Source of the DNA: Streptomyces tsukubensis
GTDB lineage: Bacteria > Actinomycetota > Actinomycetes > Streptomycetales > Streptomycetaceae
Direction: 5' to 3'
Assembly: GCF_009296025.1 (NCBI RefSeq)
Contig: NZ_CP045178.1
Location: forward strand, 2,356,001-2,420,000
Length of the DNA: 64,000 nucleotides
Shown here in pieces: positions 8,959 to 17,162 of the stretch. The first letter of the stretch is position 1; each line of letters begins with the position of its first letter. A program made the position numbers and the translations under genes. Under the pieces are notes generated by a model. The model was not told the origin of the DNA and did not search any database. It worked only from the letters and a program-made list of their open reading frames with translations.

Positions 8959-9588
8959 TCAGGCGGCTGGCGGCGCGGACCGGGGCGGCGAGCCAGCACG
9001 TGTGTCCACCGTGGACCGGGACACGGTGGCGGACCAGGCCGGGAGCAGGCCGCGGCGCCGGGCCTCCGCGAGCGTCGGAGCCTCCCGGTCCCGTGCGGAG
9101 AGTGACCGCTCCGCACCGGCCGGCCACGGCAGGGCCAGCGCGGGGTCGAGCGGGTGGACGGTCCGTTCCCGTTGGGGCCGGTAGGGGGCGGAGCAGAGGT
9201 AGAGCACGGTGGCGTGGTAGGTGAGGGCTGTGAAGGCGTGTCCCAGCCCCTCGGCGAGGTAGACGGCCCGCCAGTGGCCGGGCCCGAGCCGCACCGAGTC
9301 CCACCGGCCGAAGGTCGGCGACCCCTCGCGCACATCCACCACGAAGTCCCGCACCTCCCCCGCCACACACGTGACGTAGCGGGCCTGGCCCGGAGGCGTC
9401 TCGACGAAGTGGACACCGCGGACCACGCCCTTGCGGGAGATCGACACACCGGCCAGGGCCACGGGCATCGGCGCCCCGAGCAGCGCCGAGACCTCGTCAT
9501 CGGAGTACCACTCGGCGAAGATGCCGCGTTCGTCGTGGTGCGGGCGGAGGTCGATCTCCCACGCGCCGTCGACGGCTAACCGGCGCAT
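8959..9588 (-). CDS. cmmF: dTDP-4-keto-6-deoxyhexose 3,5-epimerase
   Basis: 209 residues of the RmlC cupin family: RGIFAEWYSDDE start, SISRKGVVRGVHF (catalytic-base His in RGxHF, about residue 60), VVDVREGSPTFG, and LGHAFTALTYHATVLYLCSAPYRPQRE. It converts a D-configured NDP-4-keto sugar to the L series. Chromomycin contains one L-sugar (L-chromose B), whereas mithramycin has only D-sugars, so this gene is one of the two main arguments for a chromomycin/olivomycin-type product. Its 5' end overlaps the upstream glycosyltransferase by 13 bases. The C-terminal 40 residues are Arg/Ser-rich and probably disordered. Confidence 0.85.
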   Translation of the reverse strand: MRRLAVDGAWEIDLRPHHDERGIFAEWYSDDEVSALLGAPMPVALAGVSISRKGVVRGVHFVETPPGQARYVTCVAGEVRDFVVDVREGSPTFGRWDSVRLGPGHWRAVYLAEGLGHAFTALTYHATVLYLCSAPYRPQRERTVHPLDPALALPWPAGAERSLSARDREAPTLAEARRRGLLPAWSATVSRSTVDTRAGSPPRSAPPAA

Positions 9589-10766
9589 CGCTGCACCTCA
9601 CCGTCCCGCTCGGAGACGTCCGGCGCCGCGCCGTGTGCGACGCGTACGAGGGAGGGGACCGTGCGGGCCGGGGACGGTTGCCGGGCGATGTCCTCGGCGA
9701 GGGCCCGGGCGCCGGACCGGTGGCGGGGGTCCTCCAGCAACCGCCGGCACTCCCTCTCGATCCGGGCGGCGGTGGCCCCGCCCGCGGGCAGCGCGCTTCC
9801 CGCGCCGCACGCGGTCACCCGCCGGCCGTACTCGGCCATGTCCGACGCCAGAGGCGCCAGGACGAGTTGCGGCAGGCCGTGGACGAGCGAGGTCATGGTC
9901 GTGCCGGGGCCGCCGTGGTGCACGACCAGGTCGCAGGACGGCAGGACATGGGTCAGCGGCAGCCAGTCGACGGCGCGTACCGTCGGCGGCAGAGGACCGA
10001 GGTCCTGGGCGGGGTCCGTCGCGAGCACCACCTCGGCGTCCATCCGGCCCATCGCGGTCAGGACCTCGGCCCACAGCCCCGGCGCCGCGGCGGCCAGCAC
10101 GCTGCCCAGCGTGACGCACACCCGCGGCCGGCCAGCCGGCCGCAGTGCCCAGGGCGGTACGGCCGCCGAGCCGTTGTACGGCACGTACCGCATGCGCCGG
10201 ACCGGCACGGCCCTCGGATCCGGACCCTGCATGCGCGGCGGACAGACGTCGAGGACCAGCCGGGGCTCGGGCAGCGCGGTCAGGCGCCATGCGGCCAGTT
10301 CCGGCTCCAGTTCCGCGGCCGCGGCCTCGGCGTACAGCGGGGAAGGGGGCAGGCCCCAGCCGTGCTCCACCCAGGGCACGCCGAGACGGGCGGAGACCAT
10401 CCGGCCCGCGTACTCGGTGGGCTCACTGACCACCAGGTCGGGTCGCCACCGCTCGGCGATCCGCAAGGTGCCCTGAAGGACGCGCACGGCCAGCCTGCCG
10501 AATCCGCTTCCGCTGCGCCGCACTTTCGCCTCGGGTGAGGCCGGCCACGGGACAGGGGTGCCGTCCCGCTCCCGTCCGATCATCTCGCTCATCGGCACCG
10601 GCTCGGCGTTCTCCACGGCGGGCAGTCCCGCCTCGATCGCCACCTGAGCGGACCCCTCGGGCACGGTGAGCAGCACCTCGTGCCCCGCCGCCCTCAGCGC
10701 CCAGGAAAGTGGGACGAGTTGCAGGATGTGCCCGTGCATAGGTGCGCTGGTCAGCAAAACCCTCAT
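9576..10766 (-). CDS. Glycosyltransferase, GT1/GT-B family
   Basis: 396 residues. N-terminal MRVLLTSAPMHGHILQLVPLSWALRAAGHEV and C-terminal DLVVHHGGPGTTMTSLVHGLPQLVLAP (donor-binding, about 275-300) identify an antibiotic-type macrolide/aromatic polyketide glycosyltransferase. There are four in the window (9576, 10915, 13451, 25961), matching the four aureolic acid transferases that attach five deoxysugars with one enzyme used twice. The start at 10766 is preferred to the Met four codons upstream because it matches its paralogues. It is the first gene of the 10.8-3.4 kb minus operon, driven from the SARP-box region at 10.8 kb. Confidence 0.88.
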   Translation of the reverse strand: MRVLLTSAPMHGHILQLVPLSWALRAAGHEVLLTVPEGSAQVAIEAGLPAVENAEPVPMSEMIGRERDGTPVPWPASPEAKVRRSGSGFGRLAVRVLQGTLRIAERWRPDLVVSEPTEYAGRMVSARLGVPWVEHGWGLPPSPLYAEAAAAELEPELAAWRLTALPEPRLVLDVCPPRMQGPDPRAVPVRRMRYVPYNGSAAVPPWALRPAGRPRVCVTLGSVLAAAAPGLWAEVLTAMGRMDAEVVLATDPAQDLGPLPPTVRAVDWLPLTHVLPSCDLVVHHGGPGTTMTSLVHGLPQLVLAPLASDMAEYGRRVTACGAGSALPAGGATAARIERECRRLLEDPRHRSGARALAEDIARQPSPARTVPSLVRVAHGAAPDVSERDGEVQRCAG

Positions 10767-10801
10767 GGCCTCGACCATGACAGGCGAGGGCTCCGGCGGA
10801 C

Positions 10802-10858
10802 AGAGCGAAAACCGCTTCTCGATTCAGAGTCGAGCCAGGCTCGACCTGAACTCTGGGT
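10802..10858. promoter_or_regulatory. Divergent SARP-box promoter between two glycosyltransferase genes
   Basis: Plus strand: TCGATTC (10819), TCGAGCC (10830) and TCGACCT (10841), exactly 11 bp apart, with a weaker TCTGGGT at 10852. Read on the minus strand the same core gives TCGAGCC, TCGACTC and TCGAGAA, ending 8 bp before CGCTCT (10807-10802). Known: SARP activators bind TCGAG-like heptamers repeated at 11 bp just upstream of -10. It probably drives both the minus operon (GT to ABM) and the plus operon (GT, acyltransferase, GT, 4-KR). Confidence 0.65.
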
Positions 10859-10914
10859 GCCACTGGAAGAAATTGGCGTGGGCTGGAATGACCCCGGACC
10901 AGGAGGCTCGGAAA

Positions 10915-12129
10915 ATGCGCCTGCTCTTCACTGCTTTCCCTTCGCCGTCCCACCTTTTCCCCATGGTTCCGCTCGCGTGGGCGGCGCGCGCGGCGGGCCA
11001 CGAGGTGCGCGTCGCCGGCGCGCCTTCCCTCGTGGACGCCATCACCGCCTCCGGGCTGCCGGCGGTGCGGGTCGGTGTCGAAGTCGATCTCACCGGCACC
11101 TCCCGCACAAGCAGCCTCTCCGGCTGGCACGACCACGACCGGTGGCCGGCCGGCTGGCCGGTGGCCCCCGACCTCCTCGACGACCAGCGCAAGAGTCTGC
11201 TGGAAGCCCTGGGGCAGCGGCAGTTCGCGATAGCCGCCGGGATGCTCGACGACCTCGTGGAGTTCGGCAGGTCCTGGCGGCCCGATCTCGTCGTGCACGA
11301 TGCCGTCTCCTACGCGGGGCCGGTGGCCGCCTCGGTGCTCGGCGTTCCCGGCGTGAGCCATCTGTGGGGCAGTCCGGGGCTTCAGCGGCTGGAGATGAAA
11401 GGGCTGGGGCCGGAGCCCCAGGACGGTTTCGTCGCGCTCTTCGACCGGTACCGTGCGGCGGTGCGGACCTGGCCCGACGCCTGGGTCGACCCGTGCCCGC
11501 CCAGCATGGGCTTCGGCCCCGGGCCGGACGTGCACCCAATGCAGTACGTGCCCTACAACGGCCCCGGCCTGACCCCCGGACGGCTCCTCGACCCGCCGTC
11601 CCGGCCCCGGGTCTGTGTCACCTGGGGCGCGACCACGGCCAAGCTGCTCGGCGCAGACATGACGGAACTGCTGCGCCAGGCCGTGGAGGCCGTCGCCGCG
11701 CTGCCCGTGGAGGTCGTCCTGGCCACCACCGCCGACCAGCGCGAACTGCTGGGCGACCTGCCGCCGTCCGTGCGTACCGAGATCTCCGTGCCGCTGCACA
11801 CGCTGCTGCCGGACTGCGCCGCGGTGGTCCACCACGGCGGCGCGGGAACCACCCTCACCGCCGCCCGCTACGGCGTCCCCCAGCTGACGATCACCCGCAG
11901 ACCCGAACCGACGCTCAACGGCGAGCGCCAGGCATTCACCGGTGCGGGCATCCACCTGACGTACGGCGAGGTGAGCCGGACCGGTCGACCGGTCGAGACC
12001 GTACGGGAGCAGATGGCCCGGTTGCTGGAGGACCGCTCCTACCGGGACGCGGCCGAGCGGCTCTCGGCGGAAATCTTCGCCCAGCCCAGCCCGGCCGACG
12101 TGGTCGGCGTCATGGAAAAACTGGCCTGA
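10915..12129 (+). CDS. Glycosyltransferase, GT1/GT-B family
   Basis: 404 residues beginning MRLLFTAFPSPSHLFPMVPLAWAARAAGHEVRVAG. A good ribosome site (CAGGAGG) lies about 8 bases upstream of the ATG at 10915, which fixes the start; longer in-frame readings upstream cover the SARP-box promoter. The donor-binding segment is AAVVHHGGAGTTLTAARYGVPQLTI (about 305-330). It carries YVPYNGPG, also present in its paralogues. First gene of a plus operon with the acyltransferase, another glycosyltransferase and a sugar 4-ketoreductase. Acceptor and donor cannot be read from sequence. Confidence 0.9.
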   Translation: MRLLFTAFPSPSHLFPMVPLAWAARAAGHEVRVAGAPSLVDAITASGLPAVRVGVEVDLTGTSRTSSLSGWHDHDRWPAGWPVAPDLLDDQRKSLLEALGQRQFAIAAGMLDDLVEFGRSWRPDLVVHDAVSYAGPVAASVLGVPGVSHLWGSPGLQRLEMKGLGPEPQDGFVALFDRYRAAVRTWPDAWVDPCPPSMGFGPGPDVHPMQYVPYNGPGLTPGRLLDPPSRPRVCVTWGATTAKLLGADMTELLRQAVEAVAALPVEVVLATTADQRELLGDLPPSVRTEISVPLHTLLPDCAAVVHHGGAGTTLTAARYGVPQLTITRRPEPTLNGERQAFTGAGIHLTYGEVSRTGRPVETVREQMARLLEDRSYRDAAERLSAEIFAQPSPADVVGVMEKLA

Positions 12130-12176
12130 TTCTCCGCCGTCCCTCTGCGGAATTCCCACCGGACGAAAGAGGCAGA

Positions 12177-13445
12177 ATGAGTTCCCCAGCTGTCGGAACT
12201 GCGGCGAAAACCAATTCAGGGGTCACACATCTCGTGTCCCTCACGGGACTGCGTGGAATTCTCGCGCTGATGGTGTTCGGCACGCATTTCTTTCTCGCGT
12301 TCGTCATGGCGGGCGGGTCGATGGACTCGTCGTTCGTGCAGGAGGTGTTCCACGTGCTGTTCTCCCGGTCCGGGGGAACAGCCGTCTCCTGCTTCTTCCT
12401 GCTCAGCGGGTTCGTCCTGACCTACATCGCACGGCCCGGTGACAGCACCCGCTCCTTCTACCGGCGCCGGATCGCGAAGGTCTATCCGGTACACCTGATC
12501 AGCACCGCCATCGCGTTCACCCTGGTCTCGGTGCGGTACGAGGTGCCGGGCGCGGAGGTCACGCTGTCCCATCTGTTCCTGGTGCAGAGCTGGGTCCCCA
12601 GCCAGTGGTACTACCTCACGATGACCGGCCTCGACTGGTCGCTGAGCTGTGAGGCGTTCTTCTACCTGTGCTTCCCGGTGCTGCTCCTGGCACTGACCAG
12701 GGCCAGGACCTGGATGCTGTACGCGGTGTCCGCGTGCGCGGTGTTCCTGGTCTTCTTCCTGCCGTACGTCGTCGGGCACACCTTCACGCTCCTCTCGCCG
12801 GATCCGGTGGAGATGGTGCCGACCGCCGGCTACGGCGGGCCGATCGGCTACTGGTTCGCCTATGTCTTCCCGCCGATGCGCATGGCCGAGTTCGTCATCG
12901 GGATCTCCCTGGCCCTGCTGGTGCGCAGGGGCGCGTGGCGCGGGCCGGGTGTCGCGGTCTGCCTGGTACTGTGCGCGATCGGCTGGGGGGTCAATCTTCA
13001 CCTCGACAGCTATCTGCCGCTCGCGGCGGGCATGCTCATCCCCTTCGCCCTGCTCATCCCCGCGCTCAGCACCGCCGACATCAACTCCACCTGGTCGCCA
13101 CTGCGCTGGAAACCGCTGGTGTGGTTCGGCGAGATATCCCTCTCCTTCTACGTCAGTCATCTGCTGGTCCAGGAGGAGCTGTTCAGCCGGCTGTGGAACC
13201 TCGGCATGCGGGCAGGTCTGCTGCCCGCGCCACTGCCTGTGCTGTCCTGGTGGGTGGCCGTGCTGTCGTTCCTCGCCCAGTTCGCGCTGGCGGTGCTGGC
13301 CGCCTGGCTGCTCTACCGGCTGGTGGAGCTGCCGTTGGTGCGCAAACTGCGGCCCAAGGACGTCCCCCCGGTTCCGATCACCTCGACGGAGTCCCCGGCG
13401 CCTCCCGCGCATCAGGCCGGCGCGGCGCACATGGCGGAGAAGTGA
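12177..13445 (+). CDS. cmmA: Membrane-bound sugar O-acyltransferase (acyltransferase-3 family, CmmA-type)
   Basis: 422 residues with about ten hydrophobic segments. The family signature begins SLTGLRGILALMVFGTHFFL (catalytic-type His near residue 40), followed by SGFVLTY, RRRIAKVYPVH, WSLSCEAFFYLCFP and SLSFYVSHLLVQE. Known: CmmA acetylates two sugar 4-hydroxyls at the end of chromomycin A3 biosynthesis and is absent from mithramycin clusters; the olivomycin homologue handles acyl variants. Its presence between two glycosyltransferase genes supports a chromomycin-like product. Start chosen at the ATG following GAAAGAGGC. Whether it transfers acetyl or a branched acyl group is not decidable here. 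Confidence 0.88.
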   Translation: MSSPAVGTAAKTNSGVTHLVSLTGLRGILALMVFGTHFFLAFVMAGGSMDSSFVQEVFHVLFSRSGGTAVSCFFLLSGFVLTYIARPGDSTRSFYRRRIAKVYPVHLISTAIAFTLVSVRYEVPGAEVTLSHLFLVQSWVPSQWYYLTMTGLDWSLSCEAFFYLCFPVLLLALTRARTWMLYAVSACAVFLVFFLPYVVGHTFTLLSPDPVEMVPTAGYGGPIGYWFAYVFPPMRMAEFVIGISLALLVRRGAWRGPGVAVCLVLCAIGWGVNLHLDSYLPLAAGMLIPFALLIPALSTADINSTWSPLRWKPLVWFGEISLSFYVSHLLVQEELFSRLWNLGMRAGLLPAPLPVLSWWVAVLSFLAQFALAVLAAWLLYRLVELPLVRKLRPKDVPPVPITSTESPAPPAHQAGAAHMAEK

Positions 13446-13450
13446 GCGGC

Positions 13451-14644
13451 ATGAAGGTGCTCTTCGCGGCCTCGGGCTGGCCCACGCACTACATGTCGAT
13501 GGTCCCGCTCGCCTGGGCGCTGCGGGCGGCGGGCCACGAGGTCCGGGTGGCGGCCCAGCCCTCCATGCACGCCACGATCCTGCGCTCGGGCATGCCGGCG
13601 GTGCCGGTGGGTTCCGACGTGGACTACGTGGCGGTACGCAAACGGACCCTGCCCCACGAGCGGTCGGACGGGGCAGGACACCGGGACCCGGCGGAGCTGC
13701 GCGGTGCCGCGGAACGGGACGAGGGCGGCCTGTTCGGCACCTGGAACGAGGCGACGTCGGCCGCTCTGGACGACACGGTCGCATTCGCCCGTGCGTGGCG
13801 GCCTGATCTCGTCGTCGGCGACACGATGGCGCCCGCGGCACTCGTCGCGGCCCACGTGCTGGGGGTGCCGGGGGTGCGGCACCTGTGGGGACCCGACATC
13901 CTGGGCACCCGGGAGGGGGCGAAGATCCTCGACATCCTTCCGGGGTACCGGGACCAGTACGAGCGGTACGGCGTCAGCGCGCCGGGAGACCCGGCCCACC
14001 GCACTGTCTCCCCCTGTCCGCCGAGTCTCCTGCAGCCCGGGGTGCCCGAACGGCTGTCCATGCGCTGGGTGCCGTACAACGGCCCGGGGACCACGCCCGA
14101 CTGGCTCGGTGTCCCGTCCGCCAGGCCACGGGTGTGCGTCACCTGGGGAACCTCCACGACGGACGTGCTCGGGCACGACGACCGGACCGTGCCCGACGTG
14201 CTCACGGCTCTCGCCGGTCTGGACGTCGAGGTCGTCGTCACGGTGACGGCGGCGGAACGGGAGCGGCTCGGGCCGCCCGCGCCCGGCGTGCGCGTGCTGG
14301 AGTCCGTGCCCCTGCATCTCCTGATGCCCGGGTGCGACCTGCTGATCCACCAAGGCGGGTTCATGACGGCTCTGACGGCCGCCCACCACGGGGTGCCGCA
14401 GCTCCTCGTCCCGAAACTGCCCAACCAGGTCACCGACGCACAGGTGCTGGAGGGGGCGGGCGTGGCCCGGCATCTGTCGGCTGCCGAGGCGGACGTCGGC
14501 TCCCTGCGTGTGGCGGTCGAGGAGGTACTGGGCGGGCGGGCGTACCGGGTGGCGGCGGCCCGGCTGCGCACCGAGATCCTCGCCCAGCCCAGCCCCGGGG
14601 ACGTGGCCGCAGCACTCGCCGAACTGGCCCGGACCGGGCCCTGA
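13451..14644 (+). CDS. Glycosyltransferase, GT1/GT-B family
   Basis: 397 residues starting MKVLFAASGWPTHYMSMVPLAWALRAAGHEVRVAAQ, 5 bases after the acyltransferase stop. The donor loop reads DLLIHQGGFMTALTAAHHGVPQLLV, where the usual HHGGxGT is HQGGFMT, so both the second His and the GT pair are changed. WDRHLWG-type acceptor strands (VRHLWGPDI) and WVPYNGPG are retained. The altered loop may reflect a different donor sugar. It is otherwise close to the GT at 25961, sharing the SMVPLAWA/FMVPLAWA start. Confidence 0.88.
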   Translation: MKVLFAASGWPTHYMSMVPLAWALRAAGHEVRVAAQPSMHATILRSGMPAVPVGSDVDYVAVRKRTLPHERSDGAGHRDPAELRGAAERDEGGLFGTWNEATSAALDDTVAFARAWRPDLVVGDTMAPAALVAAHVLGVPGVRHLWGPDILGTREGAKILDILPGYRDQYERYGVSAPGDPAHRTVSPCPPSLLQPGVPERLSMRWVPYNGPGTTPDWLGVPSARPRVCVTWGTSTTDVLGHDDRTVPDVLTALAGLDVEVVVTVTAAERERLGPPAPGVRVLESVPLHLLMPGCDLLIHQGGFMTALTAAHHGVPQLLVPKLPNQVTDAQVLEGAGVARHLSAAEADVGSLRVAVEEVLGGRAYRVAAARLRTEILAQPSPGDVAAALAELARTGP

Positions 14645-14646
14645 CC

Positions 14647-15669
14647 ATGGCGGCGGAGGACGTGGCGAAGCCGCTGGTCGTCCTCCTGGGCGCTGCCGGC
14701 TACCTGGGATCGGCCGTCGTGGCGGAGCTCGCCCGCCGGCCGGTCCGGCTGCGCCGGGTGGCACGGCCCGGCCGGCTGAGAGCGATGCCGGTGGGCCGGG
14801 CGGGCCCGGCGGGGGTCCGCGGGAGCGCCCCACCGCAGTCACCGCCGTGGGAGGCCGACCTGTCCCGGCCCGGGGCCGTCGCCCGGGCCGTGGCGGGCGC
14901 CGACGTGATCGTTCATCTCGTCGCGCACATCGGCGACGCGTCGGTCTGGCGGGCCGCGGAACACGATCCGGCCACCGCGCGGGTGAACGTGGGCCTGGCA
15001 CACGACCTCGTGGCCGCGCTCCGGGCGCGGCGGGGCGGCGGGCCGCCACCTGTGGTGCTCTTCGCCGGTTCGGCCTCGCAGGTAGGCCGGGCCGGATTGA
15101 TCGACGGGAGCGAACCCGACGAGCCGGTGACGGTGTACGCACGCCAGAAGCTCGCCGCGGAGCGAACCCTCCTGGCCGCTTCGGCCGAGGGGGTGCTGCG
15201 CGGGGTCTCGCTGCGGCTGCCCACGGTGTACGGGGCGGGGCCCGGGCCGCTCGGCAACGGGGTGGTCACCGCGATGGCGCGGCGCGCGTTCGCGGGCGAA
15301 CCCCTCCCGGTGTGGGGCGAGGGGTCGGTGGAGCGGGACCTGCTGCATGTCACTGACGCGGCACGCGCGTTCGCGGTGTGTACGGACCATGTCGGCACGC
15401 TGGCCGGACGGCACTGGGTCGTGGGCACCGGCCGTCCGGTGCGGGTGGCCGACCTGTTCGCCGCCGTCGCGCGGAGCGTCGCCGCCCGCACCGGCGGGCC
15501 ATGCGTGCCGGTGGTGTCCGTGGAGCCGCCGACCACGGCGACGGCTGCCGACGCCCGGGGCACGGTCATCGACGCCTCGGCCTTCCGGACCGCCACGGGC
15601 TGGCGCCCCCGGCAGTCGCTGCCGGAGGCGCTGGACGAGCTGGTGGCGGTTCTCGCGCGGCGAGGGTAG
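14647..15669 (+). CDS. NDP-hexose 4-ketoreductase (extended SDR)
   Basis: 340 residues. NAD-binding GAAGYLGSAVVAEL (about 15-28), AGADVIVHLVAHIGDAS, YxxxK as VYARQKLAAE (about 160), LRLPTVYGAGPG, and RDLLHVTDAARAFAVC. This is the family of UrdR/OleU/CmmU 4-ketoreductases that set the C-4 configuration of 2,6-dideoxysugars (D-olivose, D-oliose or L-chromose B). It is separate in sequence from the two short paralogues at 28370 and 42689. Three reductases suit a pathway making sugars with different C-4 stereochemistry. It follows the GT gene by 2 bases in the same plus operon and converges on the C-methyltransferase gene. Confidence 0.82.
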   Translation: MAAEDVAKPLVVLLGAAGYLGSAVVAELARRPVRLRRVARPGRLRAMPVGRAGPAGVRGSAPPQSPPWEADLSRPGAVARAVAGADVIVHLVAHIGDASVWRAAEHDPATARVNVGLAHDLVAALRARRGGGPPPVVLFAGSASQVGRAGLIDGSEPDEPVTVYARQKLAAERTLLAASAEGVLRGVSLRLPTVYGAGPGPLGNGVVTAMARRAFAGEPLPVWGEGSVERDLLHVTDAARAFAVCTDHVGTLAGRHWVVGTGRPVRVADLFAAVARSVAARTGGPCVPVVSVEPPTTATAADARGTVIDASAFRTATGWRPRQSLPEALDELVAVLARRG

Positions 15670-15695
15670 GACCGGGCCGGGGCGGTGGTGGTTCC

Positions 15696-16922
15696 TCAGA
15701 CGATGTGGAGTTCGGGCACGTAGAGGATCCACCGGCCGCCGCGGCGCTTGAACTCGGCCTCCTTGCGCATGATCTCCTCGGCGTGGTTCCAGGCGAACAG
15801 CAGCGCGTAGTCGGGGTAGGGGTCGGCGAACGCCTCGGGCGAGCGCACCGGGATGTGTGATCCCGGGCTGAGTGTGCCCTGCTTGGCCGGGGTGTTGTCG
15901 GCGATGAAGGACACCAGGTCGGGGCCGATGCCGCAGTAGTTGGTGAGCGTGGCGCTCTTGGCGGTCGCCCCGTAGCCGACCACGCTCCTGCCCTCGGCAC
16001 GGCAGCGCACCAGCAGCGTGCGCAGCCCGTCGCGCAGCAGGTCGATGTTGGTGGCGAAGCTCTCCAGCGTGGGCCGTTCGGCGAGCCGGAGGATCTTCTC
16101 CCGGTCCAGGAAGCGGGCGACCTCGGGCGACGGCGTCCGCGAGCCAGGACGGGCGAGCGTGTAGCGGATCTCGCCGCCGTGCACGGGCAGGTGCTCCACG
16201 TCGACGAGCTCGAATCCGTAGAAGGCCGCCATGTTCTGCACCGACCGCACGGTGAAGAAGTAGAAGTGCTCGTCGTAGATCTGGTCGAACGAAGTCCGCT
16301 CGACGATGTCGCCCATGTAGGGGTCCTCGAAGACGAAGACGCCGTCGTCGTCGAGCAGGATGTCCACCCCGCGGAAGACGGAGTCGACGTAGGAGATGTG
16401 CGAGAAGGTGTTGGCGGCGTAGATGACCTTCGCCCGGCCCTCGGCGGCGAGGATCTCGGCCGCTGTGGATTCCTCGAAGAAGGCGTTGCGCACCCGGATG
16501 CCCTTTGCGGCAGCGGCCTCGGCGACACCCGCGCAGGGCTCGACCCCGAGGTGACGGCGGCCGGCCCGGGCGACTGTGTCGAGCATGATGCCGTCGTTGC
16601 TGCCGAATTCGACGACGAAGGAGTCGGGGTCGCGCAGCTCGTGGTCGAGGAAGTGACCGGCGGTGGCGCGGAAGTGGTCCTGCATGGCCGAGGACCCCGA
16701 GGAGAGGTAGGGGTAGTCGGTGCGGAACATGTGCTCGCGCGGTACGTCCTCCAGAAGCTGGACCATCGTGCAGGAGCCGCACTGGGCGACCGCGAGCCGG
16801 TGGAAGTACTCCTGGCCGGGGTGGTTCGGGTCGACGAACGCGTCAGCCAGTGGCTGTCGTCCGAAGTCGAAGAACTCGTGCAGCGTACCGCCGCAGATCC
16901 GGCAGTCGAGCGTGTCAGACAT
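15696..16922 (-). CDS. cmmC: NDP-hexose 3-C-methyltransferase (TylC3/MtmC class)
   Basis: 408 residues from ATG at 16922. N-terminal zinc-ribbon-like CRICGG...CGSC (residues about 6-50), SAM-binding VVEFGSNDGIMLDTV (about 105-120) and GVEPCAG, then the conserved NTFSHISYVDSVFRGVD and VHGGEIRYTLA. The C-terminal domain contains GYGATAKSATLTNYCGI. Known: these enzymes add the branched methyl at C-3 of 4-keto sugars (L-chromose B here, D-mycarose in mithramycin). A longer open frame to 17129 overlaps the SARP box and is rejected. It is preceded by its own SARP-box promoter. Confidence 0.88.
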   Translation of the reverse strand: MSDTLDCRICGGTLHEFFDFGRQPLADAFVDPNHPGQEYFHRLAVAQCGSCTMVQLLEDVPREHMFRTDYPYLSSGSSAMQDHFRATAGHFLDHELRDPDSFVVEFGSNDGIMLDTVARAGRRHLGVEPCAGVAEAAAAKGIRVRNAFFEESTAAEILAAEGRAKVIYAANTFSHISYVDSVFRGVDILLDDDGVFVFEDPYMGDIVERTSFDQIYDEHFYFFTVRSVQNMAAFYGFELVDVEHLPVHGGEIRYTLARPGSRTPSPEVARFLDREKILRLAERPTLESFATNIDLLRDGLRTLLVRCRAEGRSVVGYGATAKSATLTNYCGIGPDLVSFIADNTPAKQGTLSPGSHIPVRSPEAFADPYPDYALLFAWNHAEEIMRKEAEFKRRGGRWILYVPELHIV

Positions 16923-17034
16923 ATGGTTCCTCAGCTCCTGTCCAGGACTCGGCCTGAGCGGCCGGCCGGGCAACGGCCGTCGTTCCGTGCCGTTCTCGGC
17001 TGTCCGACGTGCGGGGACGATCCTTGTGGTCGAG

Positions 17035-17077
17035 ATCGTCCCCGCCGGGCCTCGGCGATCGCTCAAGGTGCGCTTGA
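17035..17077 (-). promoter_or_regulatory. SARP-box promoter of the C-methyltransferase gene
   Basis: Minus-strand heptamers TCAAGCG (17077-17071), TTGAGCG (17066-17060) and CCGAGGC (17055-17049), at exact 11-bp steps, end 8 bp before GACGAT (17040-17035). Same architecture as the other cluster promoters. It lies about 110 bases upstream of the cmmC start. Confidence 0.65.
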
Positions 17078-17162
17078 CGCCCTGCCACCGCGCCGTCGGC
17101 GGCTCGGCCGCCCGTACGGCCCCCACCACGGGGCCGTGCCCCCGGCCGCCGGACGGCGCGGC

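Noticed and set aside
7251..9500. A 749-codon version of the FAD oxygenase
   Set aside because: The first 190 codons overlap the epimerase gene in another frame; the flavoprotein motif begins just after the ATG at 8924.
10680..13445. A 921-codon frame spanning a glycosyltransferase and the acyltransferase
   Set aside because: Only the part from 12177 is real; the upstream part is an Arg-rich alternative reading of the glycosyltransferase gene.
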